The translations under genes and the position numbers were made by a program. The notes beneath the pieces are model-generated. The model worked only from the letters and a program-made list of their open reading frames with translations. It searched no databases and was not told where the DNA came from. A stretch of DNA of 64,000 nucleotides, taken from assembly GCF_032884065.1 (NCBI RefSeq), contig NC_088867.1, positions 31,450,593-31,514,592 of the forward strand, in the 5' to 3' direction. The DNA is from Artemia franciscana. Its lineage: Eukaryota; Arthropoda; Branchiopoda; Anostraca; Artemiidae. Below are positions 34,913 through 47,812 of the stretch, in pieces (the first letter of the stretch is position 1; every line of letters begins with the position of its first letter).

Positions 34913-37776
34913 TAAAAACGAGATAGTTCCGTAGAAAAGTGTCAATTTCTGTCATTCTGTCCCGCAAAATAGAAATTTTGACTTGAATACTGTTAAAATG
35001 CTATCGGAAGAATCTAGATTGTCAGTCGACTTAGAACCATCTATTTTTGCGAAATGTCATCCTGATCAATGTTGAGAGGGGATTATACCTCTAATAACCA
35101 TTCATTTGCAATAGCGCTTTTGGACTAAGCAGGCAATATGGCTACTAAGTAGGAGAATGGATCCCCGATTACTGCAAACATTTTTAAAGCTGCATTTGCA
35201 TTGTACTAATAAGTGGCTGGGGGACTCATCAAAATACCTATTAGCACATTGAAAATTGTCCAGTATTGTAGGCTAATTTGATAAAACATTCATTTTAGAA
35301 ATCATTTCAAATGATATTATTTTTTGGCAATAACACAGCAGCCCTATTTGTCATAAACTCCTTATAACATGCTTATATGTACCAAAGAAGGTCCTTTCCC
35401 AGGAGCAGTGTTTTCTCAACAAATTTCTCAGTAGTATTTTCTCAACAAATCCTCCTCTGAAACTGTTTACCTCACTTCATGAAAAGAATTGTGGCTTTTC
35501 AGGTCACTCTTGTAGAAGTCTTAAGGGGTTATTTTTTTGGGAGATGATTCCTTTGCATAGCACTATTAGGCAAGAGATGAACTTTACCGTAAAAGCCAGG
35601 ACAATTGGGCTGACAGCTCCCCTTATATTTATATTACGCTGAACATAAGAATATAAGAGCGGGACAGAAATTAAATAAGAAAATAAAATGAATGTAAAGA
35701 GTAACACTTGAAACTTAAAACATACAGAAATTTTAGGAACTGTCTTTAACTGGTTCTTAATTTAATAGGAACAATTTCTTACTTGAGAGAAGGGCTACCA
35801 TTTCCCCTTAACTCCCTGATTTTTACGCGAAACTTATATAGGTCTTAACTAAACTTATTTGTATCAAATTAATTTAGTTAATTGGGAATTGTAGGTGTTT
35901 TAATTACCGATTACTTTTTAACACATTTAAATAATAAAACTTTATGTTTAAAGGAAATGCACATCAATAACCTTTTCCATTATTAAGGCGTTATTAGAAA
36001 TACCCTTTATCCCTTCCTAGTTGACCAAGTTGTGACAGTTGTTCTCTAAGCGTTTGGGGGTGGGAGCTTTATCATAAAGATGGAAATTATGTTTATTGAG
36101 GGGTGAAGGGGGACATCTACTAAGGCTGGTAAATGTAGGTGCCACACCTCAAGGTATACTAAGAGCTCAGTTAAAAATCCCTTCCCCAATCTAAGCAGGG
36201 TGGGGATTAAGCAAAAGCAAGCTTAGAAAATAGGATTTACTTTTATTAACCAGATTGTCAGACAAAAAACTTAAACTCGACTGCAACTAAAACCTATCAT
36301 AAACTTGTTATCAACCCATTATCAACTTGAACTACTAGGAGATTATTAATGCAGAAACAAGTAAAGTCACAAGACAAGTGAAGTTTATAGAGGAGGAAAC
36401 GGAAATATGGCCTATCTGATTACTAGGGCCTGGGACCCAACAAACCAAACCTAAAATAAATGGCACCACAACACCCCACTGGTCAGAAATCTCCAAGAAT
36501 TCAAAGAAATCGCAAAACACCAACTTCAAAATGTCAAATAAAACCTTCTAATTTTCTATCTCTGGCTATGTCCATATTGCAGCTAGGTAACAGATTAGCT
36601 TTACGATCTACTGTCATCCAGAACGTGCCCAATGTCGAACAATTGGGGTAATGGGCTACATAGTCATTGCATCTGGCTTCAGATTTCGAAGAAGGGAATC
36701 TTCCAGATTAGTGGAAAATGATCGTGCTAATATAGTGATGTAATTGCTGGTCTTGGCTTGAGGGGGCGGGGGATTAATACACCCGACAACCCACAGGCAA
36801 AAAGGGGGAAACCCAAAAGAAGTAGCCAATTTATGGGTCCTGGGTCATCATTTATCAGGCACCACGATTAATCAACAAACTTTCTTGTACTCTCGAATTC
36901 AAATTTGAGAGAGATAAAAATCGGGCTATGGTATATGGGGCGATAGCAAACGTCAACCATCCGCATTTGCGCTTGAGCTGTTGCCCGAATGTAAATCTGT
37001 GCATATTTTGAATTAATGTTAAAAGAGGAATCTTTCCACTGTACCAAAATATTTTTTTCAGTTAAATTTCAAGCCCTCAAACCTTCTCAGGCAAACTCTC
37101 TTAACTCTAAACCGCTTATTCTTCAGGTTTAATAATTTCAGACTGAAAAAAAGGTAAATCACCCGGTAAGTATAAGTTTTTTAAATAAAAACTTATTTTT
37201 TAGACACCCTAGTTAAGTCTTGCTGAAATAATTATCAGGCTGGAATTTGACACCTTCATTTTATGCAGGCCTTAATACTTTTATTACACTTCTCAGAGGC
37301 ATAATTGTGAGTATAATTGGATGTAAACTTGGAAAAGCGATGGACAATTAAAGTGAATAAAACAGACCAAGCAAATTTTATGTTGTTTTGAATTTTTGTG
37401 CCTGATCTATCATGAGATGCTAGGATTAGATGCAGAAATTATGTGTGTAGCTCTAAACAAGTTCTGATTATAATGTTTGAATACATCAAGAACCCTGGCG
37501 TGCGAAGGATCCTTAGTTGAAACTCTGGCTTTCACTGTAACATGACGATGGTATGTGTTTTATAAATTATTGCGGTGTATTGGTCAGTACTTTACAATTT
37601 TCTAATATAACCCAGACAGTGATGTTTTATCTAAAACAAATCAGGATGAAGCTGAATTTATTGGGAAAAAATTCCTAGATGGTATAAGCCAAAGAGAATG
37701 GGTAACTGATAGCTACCCATATCAGTTATCCATACTCTTCGGTTTAAGCCTTATTTGTAAAAATGTAACCAACCCA
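34913..37776. other. no gene seen; one decayed foldback arm
   Basis: About 35665-35850 resembles one FB arm (GTAAAGAGTAACACTTGAAA, CTTAAAACATACAGAAATTT, then TTTTTACGCGAAAC). The rest is AT-rich with no coding signal I can identify; frames at 36335-36651 overlap on opposite strands. Confidence 0.55.
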
Positions 37777-38140
37777 GCCTCTCCTAAATATTCATTTAAG
37801 AAAGTTTTGGATAAATGTTTACGTTCTGAGTACCTACTAGTCCCATCTTTTAAACTTTTTGTATTTCTAACCTTACTATGATATGAAAAAAGTTTTTTCC
37901 GTAAGCGTAATGCTTCTGTGCTTGTTTCGTAAGGATATAATGTTGAACTTCGTGGAGCCTCTCCTAAATATTCATTTAAGAAGGTTTTGAATAATTATCT
38001 ACGTTTGGAGTACCTACTATTCATATCTTTTAAACTTTTTGTATTTCTAACCTCAATGTCATCTGAAAAGAAGTTGTTTCCGTAAGCGTAATGCTTATGT
38101 GCTTGTTTCGTAAAGTTATAATGTTGTCTCTTTGGGGGAG
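37777..38140. repeat. 180-bp tandem duplication, two units
   Basis: The segment starting CCTCTCCTAAATATTCATTT at 37778 recurs at 37958, exactly 180 bp later. Shared blocks include AAACTTTTTGTATTTCTAAC, TTTCCGTAAGCGTAATGCTT and TGTGCTTGTTTCGTAA. The second unit is largely open on the minus strand (within 37995-38273). Read in the matching frame, the two units give related peptides (TKQAQKHYAYGKNFF and TKQAHKHYAYGNNFF), with a later shift in the first. I do not recognise the peptide. Confidence 0.85.
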
Positions 38141-38627
38141 CACCTTTTATTCTATTGGTTTTACTATATAATCGAAGTATTGTAAAAAAATACTTTAAAC
38201 GAATCCTTACAATTAAGCTTCTGCTCGACAAAAGTGTGTCAGTATTAGGTATTTTACAATCGATTATAATCATAAGGGGAGGATATTATCCAAGGGAAGG
38301 GTAAAGAGAGTAAAACAAATTTATCCGTTTTCCTCAGAGTTCACACGGGAACAGTATGCGAAAATATAGGGGAATTTCTGCTCGGAAAATATCCAAGGAT
38401 CATCAGCTATAGAAAGTGGTGCAAATCAGAAATTAATAACGATAGAATATCCCAATAGAAAAATGACACTGAAGCTAGTACCTACTCCAACAAATTCGAA
38501 AGTTTGTTCAAATTGCCTCCTTCCTTCAAAAGTTTGTTCAAATTGCATTTTAATACTTTAGTAATATAAGTATTATAATGCTACTATAAAGTATTATAAT
38601 ACTAATAAAATTTAATCTTTTATGGAA

Positions 38628-38676
38628 ACCTAACCAGACCTAACCCAACCCAACGTAACGTAACCTAACCTAACCC
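38628..38676. repeat. CCTAA-rich tract, arthropod telomere-like
   Basis: An imperfect run with CCTAACC, CCTAACCC and CCTAACCTAACC. CCTAA is the complement of TTAGG, the usual arthropod telomere repeat. With only a handful of units and imperfect spacing, it could be chance low-complexity sequence. Confidence 0.45.
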
Positions 38677-38837
38677 CCACACCCATCCCTAATGTGCAAA
38701 TACATAGCCACATTATACAAGTCCAATACATTCTGTAAGTCCAGTGCATTGCATTATCCATCACTTGTTTTTGTAGATATTAAACTGGTTTTCTGATATA
38801 TAACTGAAGCGTAATTCTTGACTGTGTTTACAATAAC

Positions 38838-41548
38838 CGACAAGTGTCATTTAGAACAAGAGCCAAGAGCTCATATGATACTTGTGACGAAGTCGGAAGA
38901 GCCAAGAGCTCATATGGTATGAGCTCTAGCAAAATTCTAAGAACTAATAGATTGCTTTAAAAGGAAAATCAGAGGCTTAATGCCGGTCGGGATTTAAAAT
39001 AAGAGCTCTGAGTCACGAGGTCCTTCTAAATATCAAAATTTATTAAGATCCGATCACCCACTCGCAATTTAAAAATACCTAAATTTTTCTAATTTTTCCT
39101 CTCCCTTCAGCCCCCCAGATGTTCGAATCGTGGAAAACGACTTTTGTACAGCTCCCTGACACGCCTACCAGTTTTCATCATCCTAGCACGTCCAGAAGCA
39201 CCAAACTCGCCAAAGCACTGAACCCCACCATCTAACTCCCCCAAAGAGAGCGGATCCAGTCCGGTTACGTCAGTCACGTATCTACGACAGTTATAAGCAT
39301 TTTCCAATATTTCTGGTTCCCCCCCCCACCTCCCCCGAATGTCAACAGATCTGGTCGGGATTTGCAACAAGAGCTCTGAGACATGAGTTCCTTATAAACA
39401 TAAAATTTCATTAAGATCCGGTCACCCGTTTTTAAGTTAAAAATACCTCAATTTTTCTAAGTTATACAAATTAACAACCCCCAGCTCCCCCAAAGAGAAC
39501 GGATCCGTACCAATTATGTCAATCTCTTATCTATAACTTGTGCTTATTCTTCCGATCAAGTTTCATCCCGATATCTCCCCTCTAAGCGTTTTCCAAGATT
39601 TCCTGTTTTCAAGATTTCTGTTTCCCCCCTCCAACACTCTATGTCCCTAGATCCGATTCCAATTGAAAACGGAGCATCTGAGACATAAGATTCTTCTATA
39701 TATAAAGTTTCATTGAGATCCAATCACCCATTCGTAAGATACCTCGATTTCACGTTTTCCAAGAATTCCGGCTTCCCCCTCCAACTCCCTTCAATGTCAC
39801 TGGATCTGGTCGGGATTTAAAATGAGAGTTTTAAAGCACAAGATCATTATAGGTATCAAATTTCATTAAGATCTGATCACTCGTTCGTAAGTTACAAATG
39901 GCTATTTTTTTCAAATTTTTCCGAATTACCCCCCCCCCCCAACTCCACCAAAGAGAGCGGATCTGGTCCGGTTATGTCAATCACCTATCTTAGACTTGTG
40001 CTTATTCTTTCCACCAAGTTTCATCCTGATCTCTCCGCTTTTAAGCTTTTTCCAAGATTTCCCCCCCCCCCCTTAATGACACTGGACCCGGTCGGGATAA
40101 AAAAAAAATAAGAGATCTGAGTTTCGAGGTCCTTCTAAATATGAAATTTCATTAAGATACGATCACTCTTTTGCAAGTTAAAAATACCTCATTTTTTCTC
40201 ATTTTTAGAATTAACCTCCCCCCAACTCCCCCAAATAGAGCAGATCCGTTCCGGTTATGTCCATCCCGTATCTAGGACTTGTGCTTAATTTTTCCACCAA
40301 GTTTCATCCCGATCCCTCCACTCTAAGCATTTTCTAAGAGCTTAGGTTCCACCCCCCCAACATCCCCTTCACCGGATAAGGTTGAAATTTAATATAAGAG
40401 CTCTGAGACATGATATCCTTCCAAACATCAAAATTCATTAAGATCCGATCACTCTTTCGTGAGTTAAAAATACCTCATTTTTCTAATTTTTCAGAATCAA
40501 CCCTCCCCCCACTCCCCCAAAGAGAGTGGATCCGTCCCGGTTATGTCAATCACGTACCTAGGACTTGTGCTTATTTTTACCACCACGTTTCGTCCCGAAC
40601 CCTCCACTCTAAGCGTTTTCCAAGATTTTAGGCTCCCCCCTCAATTCCCACCAATTTCACCGGATCCCAGCGAAATTTAAAATAAGAGCTCTGAGACACG
40701 ATATCCTTCCAAACTGCAAATTTCATTAAGATCCGATCACTCCTTCGTAAGTTAAAAATACCTCATTTTTCTAACTTTTTCGGAATTACCCCCCCCCCCC
40801 AACTTCCCCAAACAGAGCGGATCCGTTCCGGTTATGTCAATCACGTATCTAGGACTTGTGTTTATTTTTCCCACCAAGATTCATCCCGATCCCTCCACTA
40901 TAAGCGTTTTCCAAGATTTTAGGTTCCCCCCTCAATTCCCCCAATGTCACTGGATCCAGTCGGGATTTAACATAAGAGCTCTGAGACACGATATCCTTTC
41001 AAACTTCAAATTTCATTAAGATTCGATCACTCCTTCGTAAGTTAAAAATTTCCTCATTTTTACTTTTCAGAATTAACCCCCCCCCCCAACTCCCCCAAAC
41101 AGAGCAGATGCATTCCGGTTATGCCAATAACGTATCTAGGACTTGTTGCTTATTTTTCCCACTTTATTGTCTGCTTATTTTTTCCACCAAGTTTCATCCC
41201 GATCCCTCCACTCTAAGCGTTTTCCAAGATTTTAGGTTCCTCCCCCTCAACTCCCCCCAATGTCGCCGGATCTGGTCGGTATTTAAAAAAAGAGCTCTGA
41301 GACACGATATCCTTCCAAACATCAAATTTCATTAAGATTTCGTCCCCCCAGATGGTCAAATCGGGAAAACGACTATTTCCAATTTAATCTTGTCTCGTCC
41401 CTGATACCCATGCCAAGTGTCATCGTCCTAGCTTGCCTGGAAGTGCAAAACCGGGGACAGACAGACAGACCGACAGACAGACAGACAGACAGACAGACCG
41501 ACAGAATTTGCGATCGCTATATGTCACTTGGCTAATACCAAGTGTCAT
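38838..41548 (-). repeat. R1 repeat element, copy 2, about 9 internal units
   Basis: Inverted relative to copy 1 at 512-2385. Read on the minus strand it starts with the hairpin at 41525-41544, GACATATAGC and the TCTG/TCGG microsatellite (about 41458-41513), then the CACTTCCAGG segment and tandem units. On the plus strand the units are marked by AAATTTCATTAAGATC-like sequence at about 39039, 39403, 39705, 39860, 40145, 40432, 40721, 41010 and 41325. It ends with the GAGCTCTTGGCTCTTCCGAC motif (about 38855-38925). Spacing is mostly 285-315 bp, with one short (155) and one long (364) interval. Open frames inside (for example 39107-39370, 40834-41019, 41108-41335) are repeat by-products. Confidence 0.88.
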
Positions 41549-44500
41549 AAAAACTAATACATTCTGCTTAGATAAATTCAAAAGACACCTCTTGCAGGAA
41601 ACCTAGTTATAGAAATTAGTATGGCCAAGGGTCAAGTTTGTCAACCCGTCTCCTTTTTGCCCCAAATTTGCAATTGATCCAAAACATAATGAAATATATG
41701 AAGATGAAATTCGTAAGAATTTGGGAATTTCGGGTGGAGAATGGTCCAAGCCTGAAGCCCCCTTCCCTATGTATGGGCCCTTTTGCAGAGTGTTAGAAAT
41801 TTTTTGCTCTCATCAACGGGGAGTCCAATTGTAGGACAAGTATATTCGTTCATTGGGAGATTTGTAAATTTTTAGTAGAGAGCCTCCATTTTAACGGTAT
41901 TGCTCAATTTTGCTTGAAAATAATGGGGCAAGTACCCCAAACATTGAGAGTGGAGGGAGGGGATCTTCATACGCGTACGCTCCTTTCAAGCCTAACCTAT
42001 TTTGTGCATGAAAGTTTAGTTTCAAAAACTAAAAATATATTAAAAATAGATATGCACACAACTACAGTCAAGGAGACTTTCCCAAGAAATTTTAACCATT
42101 GGCCCGTACGGTTATGGTGCTATTAGGCTTGAAAATTGTAAAACAAAAGGCTTTGCGAACTATAGTTTGGAGCCCACTATTGCCTGGACCATAAAGGTCA
42201 GTAGTTGGAAGTTTCTTGGAGAAAATGACTGTAAGCATCTGAATATGAAATTTAAAGAGAATTTCAGTACTGTCGTCTCTCGATCACCTGCTTCCCAAGC
42301 TCTTATGAAAGTGATCAATCTCGTGCGATCAATCCAAGACAAAACATTATCGAGTCCACACTTTTTCCAACATACTGTATTCTATCGTTTGTACATATGT
42401 TTGCAATTCGATCTGCCTGTGATTGCACTATGTGATTGGAGGTATAGAGCAAGCCAATTTCTCACCAACATCCCCCTCTATAGCCAAATCTTTTGCAGAG
42501 ACGTAGTCGTCGTGCAATCATAAGCCGTGTAATAATTTTCGATTTACATGATCAAAGGTACAAAATGTTGCCATGGACTTTCAAACACTCCCATGTGTTA
42601 CAAACCTTTTACTAGTAGAGTATTTACGCTACATCTTGTCAAATCAGATCACAGGGCAGAGTGGGGCTAGCTGAGACGATTTTAACATTTTATGCTTTTA
42701 CCATGATTGGCATTAGTTTACCATAAGCAGCATGTTTTCAAATCCCATGGACTATATTACAAGAATAAATTTTTATTTTGGTAAAAATTAAGCAATTAGC
42801 ATACGGTATTTTTTGTTTACAGGATAGTTCAAATTGTATCAGCTTTGGTAACATTGTATCAATGGTAACAGCTAAATTAGATTCCGTTTGTTTGTTCTCG
42901 TTGTTGAGTGTTTTCTATATGGAAGTGGAATTTGCATGTGTCCACTAAGAAAATAACCGGGTATTATTTTGAATATGTTCTGTCATAGATTGTAATCTGA
43001 AAATGTGCACCTTTCGTTAGTTATAACGGAGTAGCTTAGATTTGCAATTTGAAAATGTGCCTATTTCGTTAGTTAAATGAAGTACATTTGTTAGCATATT
43101 ATGTCTTCTGATTAAATCTAAACTACTCTAGTGGAACAAATGTCTCATCTGTAACATCTGAAAACTGTCATTGACGAGTTCGATTTGCTAAATAATAGCA
43201 ATGAATATGATCAAAAGTGTATAGTTTTATTTACAGGTCAGAAAGTTTCAATTCCAAAAACAATATTTTAAAAATATAACTCTTATTTTTGGTTGGGGCT
43301 GAGTTACTTTTCTCCTGAAATTAAAAAGGAAAATGATGGTAAAATTTATATTTTTTACAAACAAATCAAGAAGTTTTAGTTCAAGAAATTATACTTTGAA
43401 AAAGTTTTCTTGGGTGGATGGGGAGGGGATAATTTAGGGAAAGGTGCTGAAAATGTTCAATAAATGAGATTTGCCTCAAGGGCTAGCTTCAAATACCTCT
43501 TGAAGGCCTTGTTTATTTACTCTGTATATTTAATTATTGCTTTTTACTTTCCTTAGAAGGTTCAAGTTCAAAAGGATCCGTAGATGGAATTCAAAATTCC
43601 TTCTCCTTAACAATCTCAAAAGTTTCACCTGAAAAATTCCAGTCTTTTCTTGAATATTAGTTATGGATTTTTGAAAGATCTTTAACTCATTTTGACCTGG
43701 AGGGATAAAAATATCCATTTGCTTTCTCAGTCTGCCTGTTTATACACAGAAAAATCTTTTTATGTAATTAGATATCTTCAGTTTGCAATTCGTTTTGAGA
43801 TATTGAGAATATATATTTTTATTTTAATATTATTTGTTACTTTCTTTTGAAGGTCTAGGTTAGATTCCACAGTCACCTTCTTAACAATCTAAAAAATTTC
43901 AACTCGATAACCCCAATCAATTCTTGGATATTGACTTTTCATGTCATCTATAACCTTTTTTCCTTGGTGGCAGGGAACCCCCAATGGTAAAAACTAAAAA
44001 CATTATTCAGAATTGACTGTAAATGTCATTTGCCTCGGGGATTAGCTTCGCAAAAATTTCATCCCAATAGGTCCTTCTAATCCTAAGATACTAATAACCC
44101 AGAAGTGGATCAATATATCGGCTGTTTTGGGGAAAATTGAAAGGTCATCCATTCAAATATTTACCCTCAATATGCAGGGAGTTTAATACAAATCAGAAAG
44201 ACTGCGAGTAAAAAGATTCCCATCTAATCAAGACAAATTTTAAAATTGCAATAACAAGGGAACATAGGCCCTGGGTCTAGGTCAATCGAATAAAAATTCA
44301 TTTTCCTTGCTTGGACCATCCAAGGATGTTTAGATGGGTGGGTTCCTGGCCCATATTTTCTCATGGTCATAGTTATTTGATGGAATACTCCAATCCCATC
44401 TGTTTAGATGTTTCTCCTCATTATGCAAGGATTGTATCGTTCACTGTTTTTTTTTTTTTTTCACTCAATTAACTAATTTGTCAATTTTCAAATTTTTTAC

Positions 44501-44602
44501 TAATTTTAGCTTGTAATTTTTTAACTTCTTGATGTAGAATGTTGCAATAAGAATATTAGCAAGGCTTTTTAGCTGTGTTGGCAAGCGGCTCAACACTATC
44601 AA
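41549..44602. other. no recognised gene
   Basis: Holds one unassigned frame (42167-42523). A decayed twofold repeat lies at about 43600 and 43879 (CCTTAACAATCTCAAAAGTT and TCTTAACAATCTAAAAAATT), which resembles repeat family R4. A T-run lies at about 44447-44461. Confidence 0.5.
42167..42523 (+). CDS. unassigned 118-codon open frame
   Basis: An open frame without an ATG at its first codon (TTG). It contains FSTVVSRSPASQALMKVINL and a hydrophobic C-terminal half (YICLQFDLPVIALCDW). No family is recognised and no splice sites were confirmed. Probably chance or an unknown exon. Confidence 0.12.
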   Translation: MEPTIAWTIKVSSWKFLGENDCKHLNMKFKENFSTVVSRSPASQALMKVINLVRSIQDKTLSSPHFFQHTVFYRLYICLQFDLPVIALCDWRYRASQFLTNIPLYSQIFCRDVVVVQS

Positions 44603-45443
44603 ACAGTTCGTGGTAACGAACTGTAGTAAGGAGCGACCCGGCTCAATAGTAAACGAAACTCTAAATAACGGAATTTTGATGCTAAAATATACATCAAAAG
44701 AATCGGGTTTTCATGCTGATTTTAAATATATAAGTTTCATTAAATTCGGTCTTTGTCATCAAAAGTTACGAGCCTGTGAAAATTTGTCTTATTTTAAAAA
44801 ATAGGGGAAAACACCCCTAAAAGTCACAAAATCTTAACGAAAATTACAGCATCGCATTCAGCGTATCAGAGAACCCTATAGAAAAAATTTTCAAGCTCCT
44901 ATCTACAAAAATGTGGAATTTCGTATTTTTTGCCAGAAGACAAATCACGGGTGCGTGTTTATTTGTTTTTTGTTTGTTTTTTTTTTCTTTTCCCCAGGGG
45001 TCATCGTATCGACCAAGTGGTCCTAGATTGTTGCAAGATGGCTCATTCTAACGGAAATGAAAAGTTCTAGTGCCCTTTTTAAGCGACCAAAAAAATTGGA
45101 GGGCACCTAGGCCCCCTCCCACACTCATTTTTTCTCCAAAGTCAACAGATCAAAATTTTGAGATAGCCATTTTGTTCCGCATAGTCAAAAACCATAATAA
45201 CTATGTCTTCGGGAATGACTTACTCCCCCACAGTCCCTGGGGGTCCCCTCCGCAATCCTTCGCTCTTTACGCTAAAGTTTGACTCTTTACCACAATTCTG
45301 CTTTTTAAAACAATTAAAAGCTTTAGCATAAAGAGCGAGGGATTGCGGAGGGGACAACCCATTTCATATACGGAGTAATTTCTGTTCGTTTTAAGTTTTA
45401 ATGTCGCTCCTTACTTTCAGTTAGAAAAGCTAGTTTTTTTTTA
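44603..45443 (+). repeat. R3 composite repeat, copy c (internal deletion)
   Basis: Starts with the hairpin ACAGTTCGTGGTAACGAACT (44603-44624) and AGTAAGGAGCGAC (44625-44637). The leader, the T-run and CCCCAGGGG boundary (about 44975-45000) and the R2-like core (about 45050-45200) follow. At about 45242 it jumps from CAGTCCCTGGG straight into the left arm of FB2, so FB1, the second core and the outer part of the FB2 left arm are missing. The right FB2 arm is complete and ends GTCGCTCCTTACTTTCAGTT. Confidence 0.88.
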
Positions 45444-45517
45444 TATAATTGAGTCCTCCTTTCAAATCTTACCAGTCAATTTTTTTTTGTAAAAATTCAG
45501 AACTAGCCATTTGCAAA

Positions 45518-45590
45518 GGCATGTTAGCTGAGTTAGCTAGTGCGTCTACCAACTATAGAGTCTCAGGTTCAATTCCTGCAATAGTCAAAA
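45518..45590 (+). tRNA. tRNA-like sequence, probably a pseudogene or SINE head
   Basis: An A-box-like TTAGCTGAGTTAGCTAG (45524-45540) and a B-box-like GGTTCAATTCC (45566-45575) stand at tRNA-like spacing. A 4-bp anticodon-type stem TCTA/TAGA with a 7-base loop and a 4-bp CAGG/CCTG T-arm can be drawn. The acceptor and D stems do not pair well, so it is unlikely to be a working tRNA. Confidence 0.4.
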
Positions 45591-47734
45591 TTCTGCATAC
45601 AATTTAAAAATCATCCTAGTTTTTACCCATTATCGTTCACTGTATAAACCATTTACACTCATTCGTAATGCCATAGTTCATGAAAACTGTCATCTCTTAG
45701 TTCACAATAAGTACGTGTGTGATGACTTGCAGTAACTTACCTCAATCCCGTTAGTTAATACTGGCTAAGTGCATTACTCTACAAGTGGCTTTAGATGTCG
45801 GCCAAAGAAACCCATTTGCTAATTTGGGCCAAGTAAGAGTTCTTTGCCTCTTTTTGAATTGGAGGGCTATTTAAAGAACCGGTTGGCTAATATGGACCAA
45901 GTAAGAGTGCATTACTTCCAACAGGTGGGCTTTGGGGACTTTTGGACTTAAGCACACATCACTCTCAGTAAAGGGAAATGACACTGAACTGTTAGGGGTT
46001 TGAACATACGATAACTTCACTCTAATTTTTGGCGGCTCTTCTTTGAGGACCTTTAATGATATTCTTTGTAGCTATTGCTGTTATTTTTGTTGATCTTTTG
46101 ATTAATATTTCAGTAAAGCGGTAGTAGTAGTAGCAGCAGATATATTAAGGAAGGTTTTAATGTTTTTTCTGGGATTTCAAATTAAGAACTAGAATGTTAG
46201 ATTGTAGTTTAAATTTAGACAAGACTTCAGTATTCATTCAAAATGTCCAAGCAATAGTTTTATGCATTGACATTAAAAACCATTTTTACTTTAAAGTTTT
46301 GGCTGTATTTCAATGACACGGGTTAAAAATGCGCATACTTTTGGTCTTGTATGGGGCTGAAGCCCCCCTTGACCCAGATCCCTTTAGACAGCTTTGAATA
46401 TAGAAACATTGCAATCCAATACTTTTTTAAAGGAACCAGTTCAAGTTCTGGTAGTTTTAACTTTTAGTGTGGTAAAATAAATGCATTTCTAAGTCATCTA
46501 TAAAAAAAAGTTCGAGGAACTTACAAGCATTTATTCGTTGAGGACACGGGTGCCCCAAAAACAGGACATGGCAAAGAGCGAAAAAATTGTTGATCCATTT
46601 GAGCTATGTGCTTGTGTCCATTTGAGCTTGTGAACGTGTTAAGTCCTTGGGCCCGATGGACCTCAATACACAATGAAAATGGCAAATAATAATTGTTCAC
46701 TCTATGTTGAGGCCCATAAAAAGGCCATGAAAGGTGTTTTTTCTTTTGAATCTCATAATGGTAAGGTATTGGCTAAGAAGAATATAATAAAAACAACCCT
46801 TTAGATAGGGGACAGGAGCCCCTGAAAATTGAGCTCTTAAGTTTTTTCTGATTGGCTATGTATTGAAGTCCCCTTGATCTAAGGAATTATGGATTGGATT
46901 TCAAGACATTCAGAACACAAAGCTTTTTTGTATTTTTTGGGGCTCCATTTTTGAGTGAATGAATATTTTCTATTGTTTCTTTTTTTTGAACCAAAGACTA
47001 AGGGTGTAGTTTTTAAGATGGCTGGAAAATATCTTTAAATTAATCTTTTAGGTTTTTTTATCATTTTTTTTTTATCATTATTGCTGGTAAATAAAGATTT
47101 TGACCGTGACCATTTTCAACAAAACAAACAGTAGCCCAAAAAGTATTAACACAATAGGATAAATAATGTGCATTATCCAAAAGAACGAAATAATTCTCAT
47201 GATTATATCTAACTTACTCTGATATGGTATGTAAATTTCCCGAAATGTCCTCAAAAGTTCTCTTATTCACTAAGAAGTATCGACGTGAGATGTTTAAATA
47301 AAAAAATATGACAGAAAAAATAATAAACGTGTGCGTGCCTCTGGTTCACTACAAGGTAATCCTTGTGAGATGCTTCAATGAGAGAAATGTAACCAATTAA
47401 TATTAAACCTAAAACTGGCAATTCTGATCTGCTAAAATATTGACTGAATACTCTCTTACAAAGTAAATAAAGACGAAGTAAGTGTATTGAGCTATGGAGT
47501 TACCTTACTTGTCAAGTCTAAGACCCAGCTCTCTTAAACATTATATCAAATCACATATGGGAGCAGAATTTGTCTTGTGAATGTAATTAATGATGTATTA
47601 TTGATTTGACTTGCTCAATGTTGGCTATTTGTAGTCTCAAACAAGGATGTTTAAGCTGAGAAGTCACGTGTATGCAGTAAATTGTATATAAGATGAAGAA
47701 TTTGTCATAAAATCAGCATATTAACTCTAATGCG

Positions 47735-47736
<2 letters not shown>
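45591..47736. other. no gene seen
   Basis: AT-rich. Short decayed repeats of about 65-70 bp occur around 45760-45960 (GGCTAAGTGCATTACT, GGACCAAGTAAGAGTGCATT). A GTAGTAGTAGTAGCAGCAG run lies at about 46122-46140. Confidence 0.55.

Positions 47737-47810
<74 letters not shown>
47737..47810. repeat. (AT)n microsatellite
   Basis: 37 uninterrupted AT units in non-coding sequence. Length is uncertain for the usual slippage reasons. Confidence 0.95.

Positions 47811-47812
<2 letters not shown>

Noticed and set aside
45518..45590. A functional tRNA-Val (AAC) gene
   Set aside because: The acceptor and D stems do not pair; only the two box-like motifs and weak arms are present.
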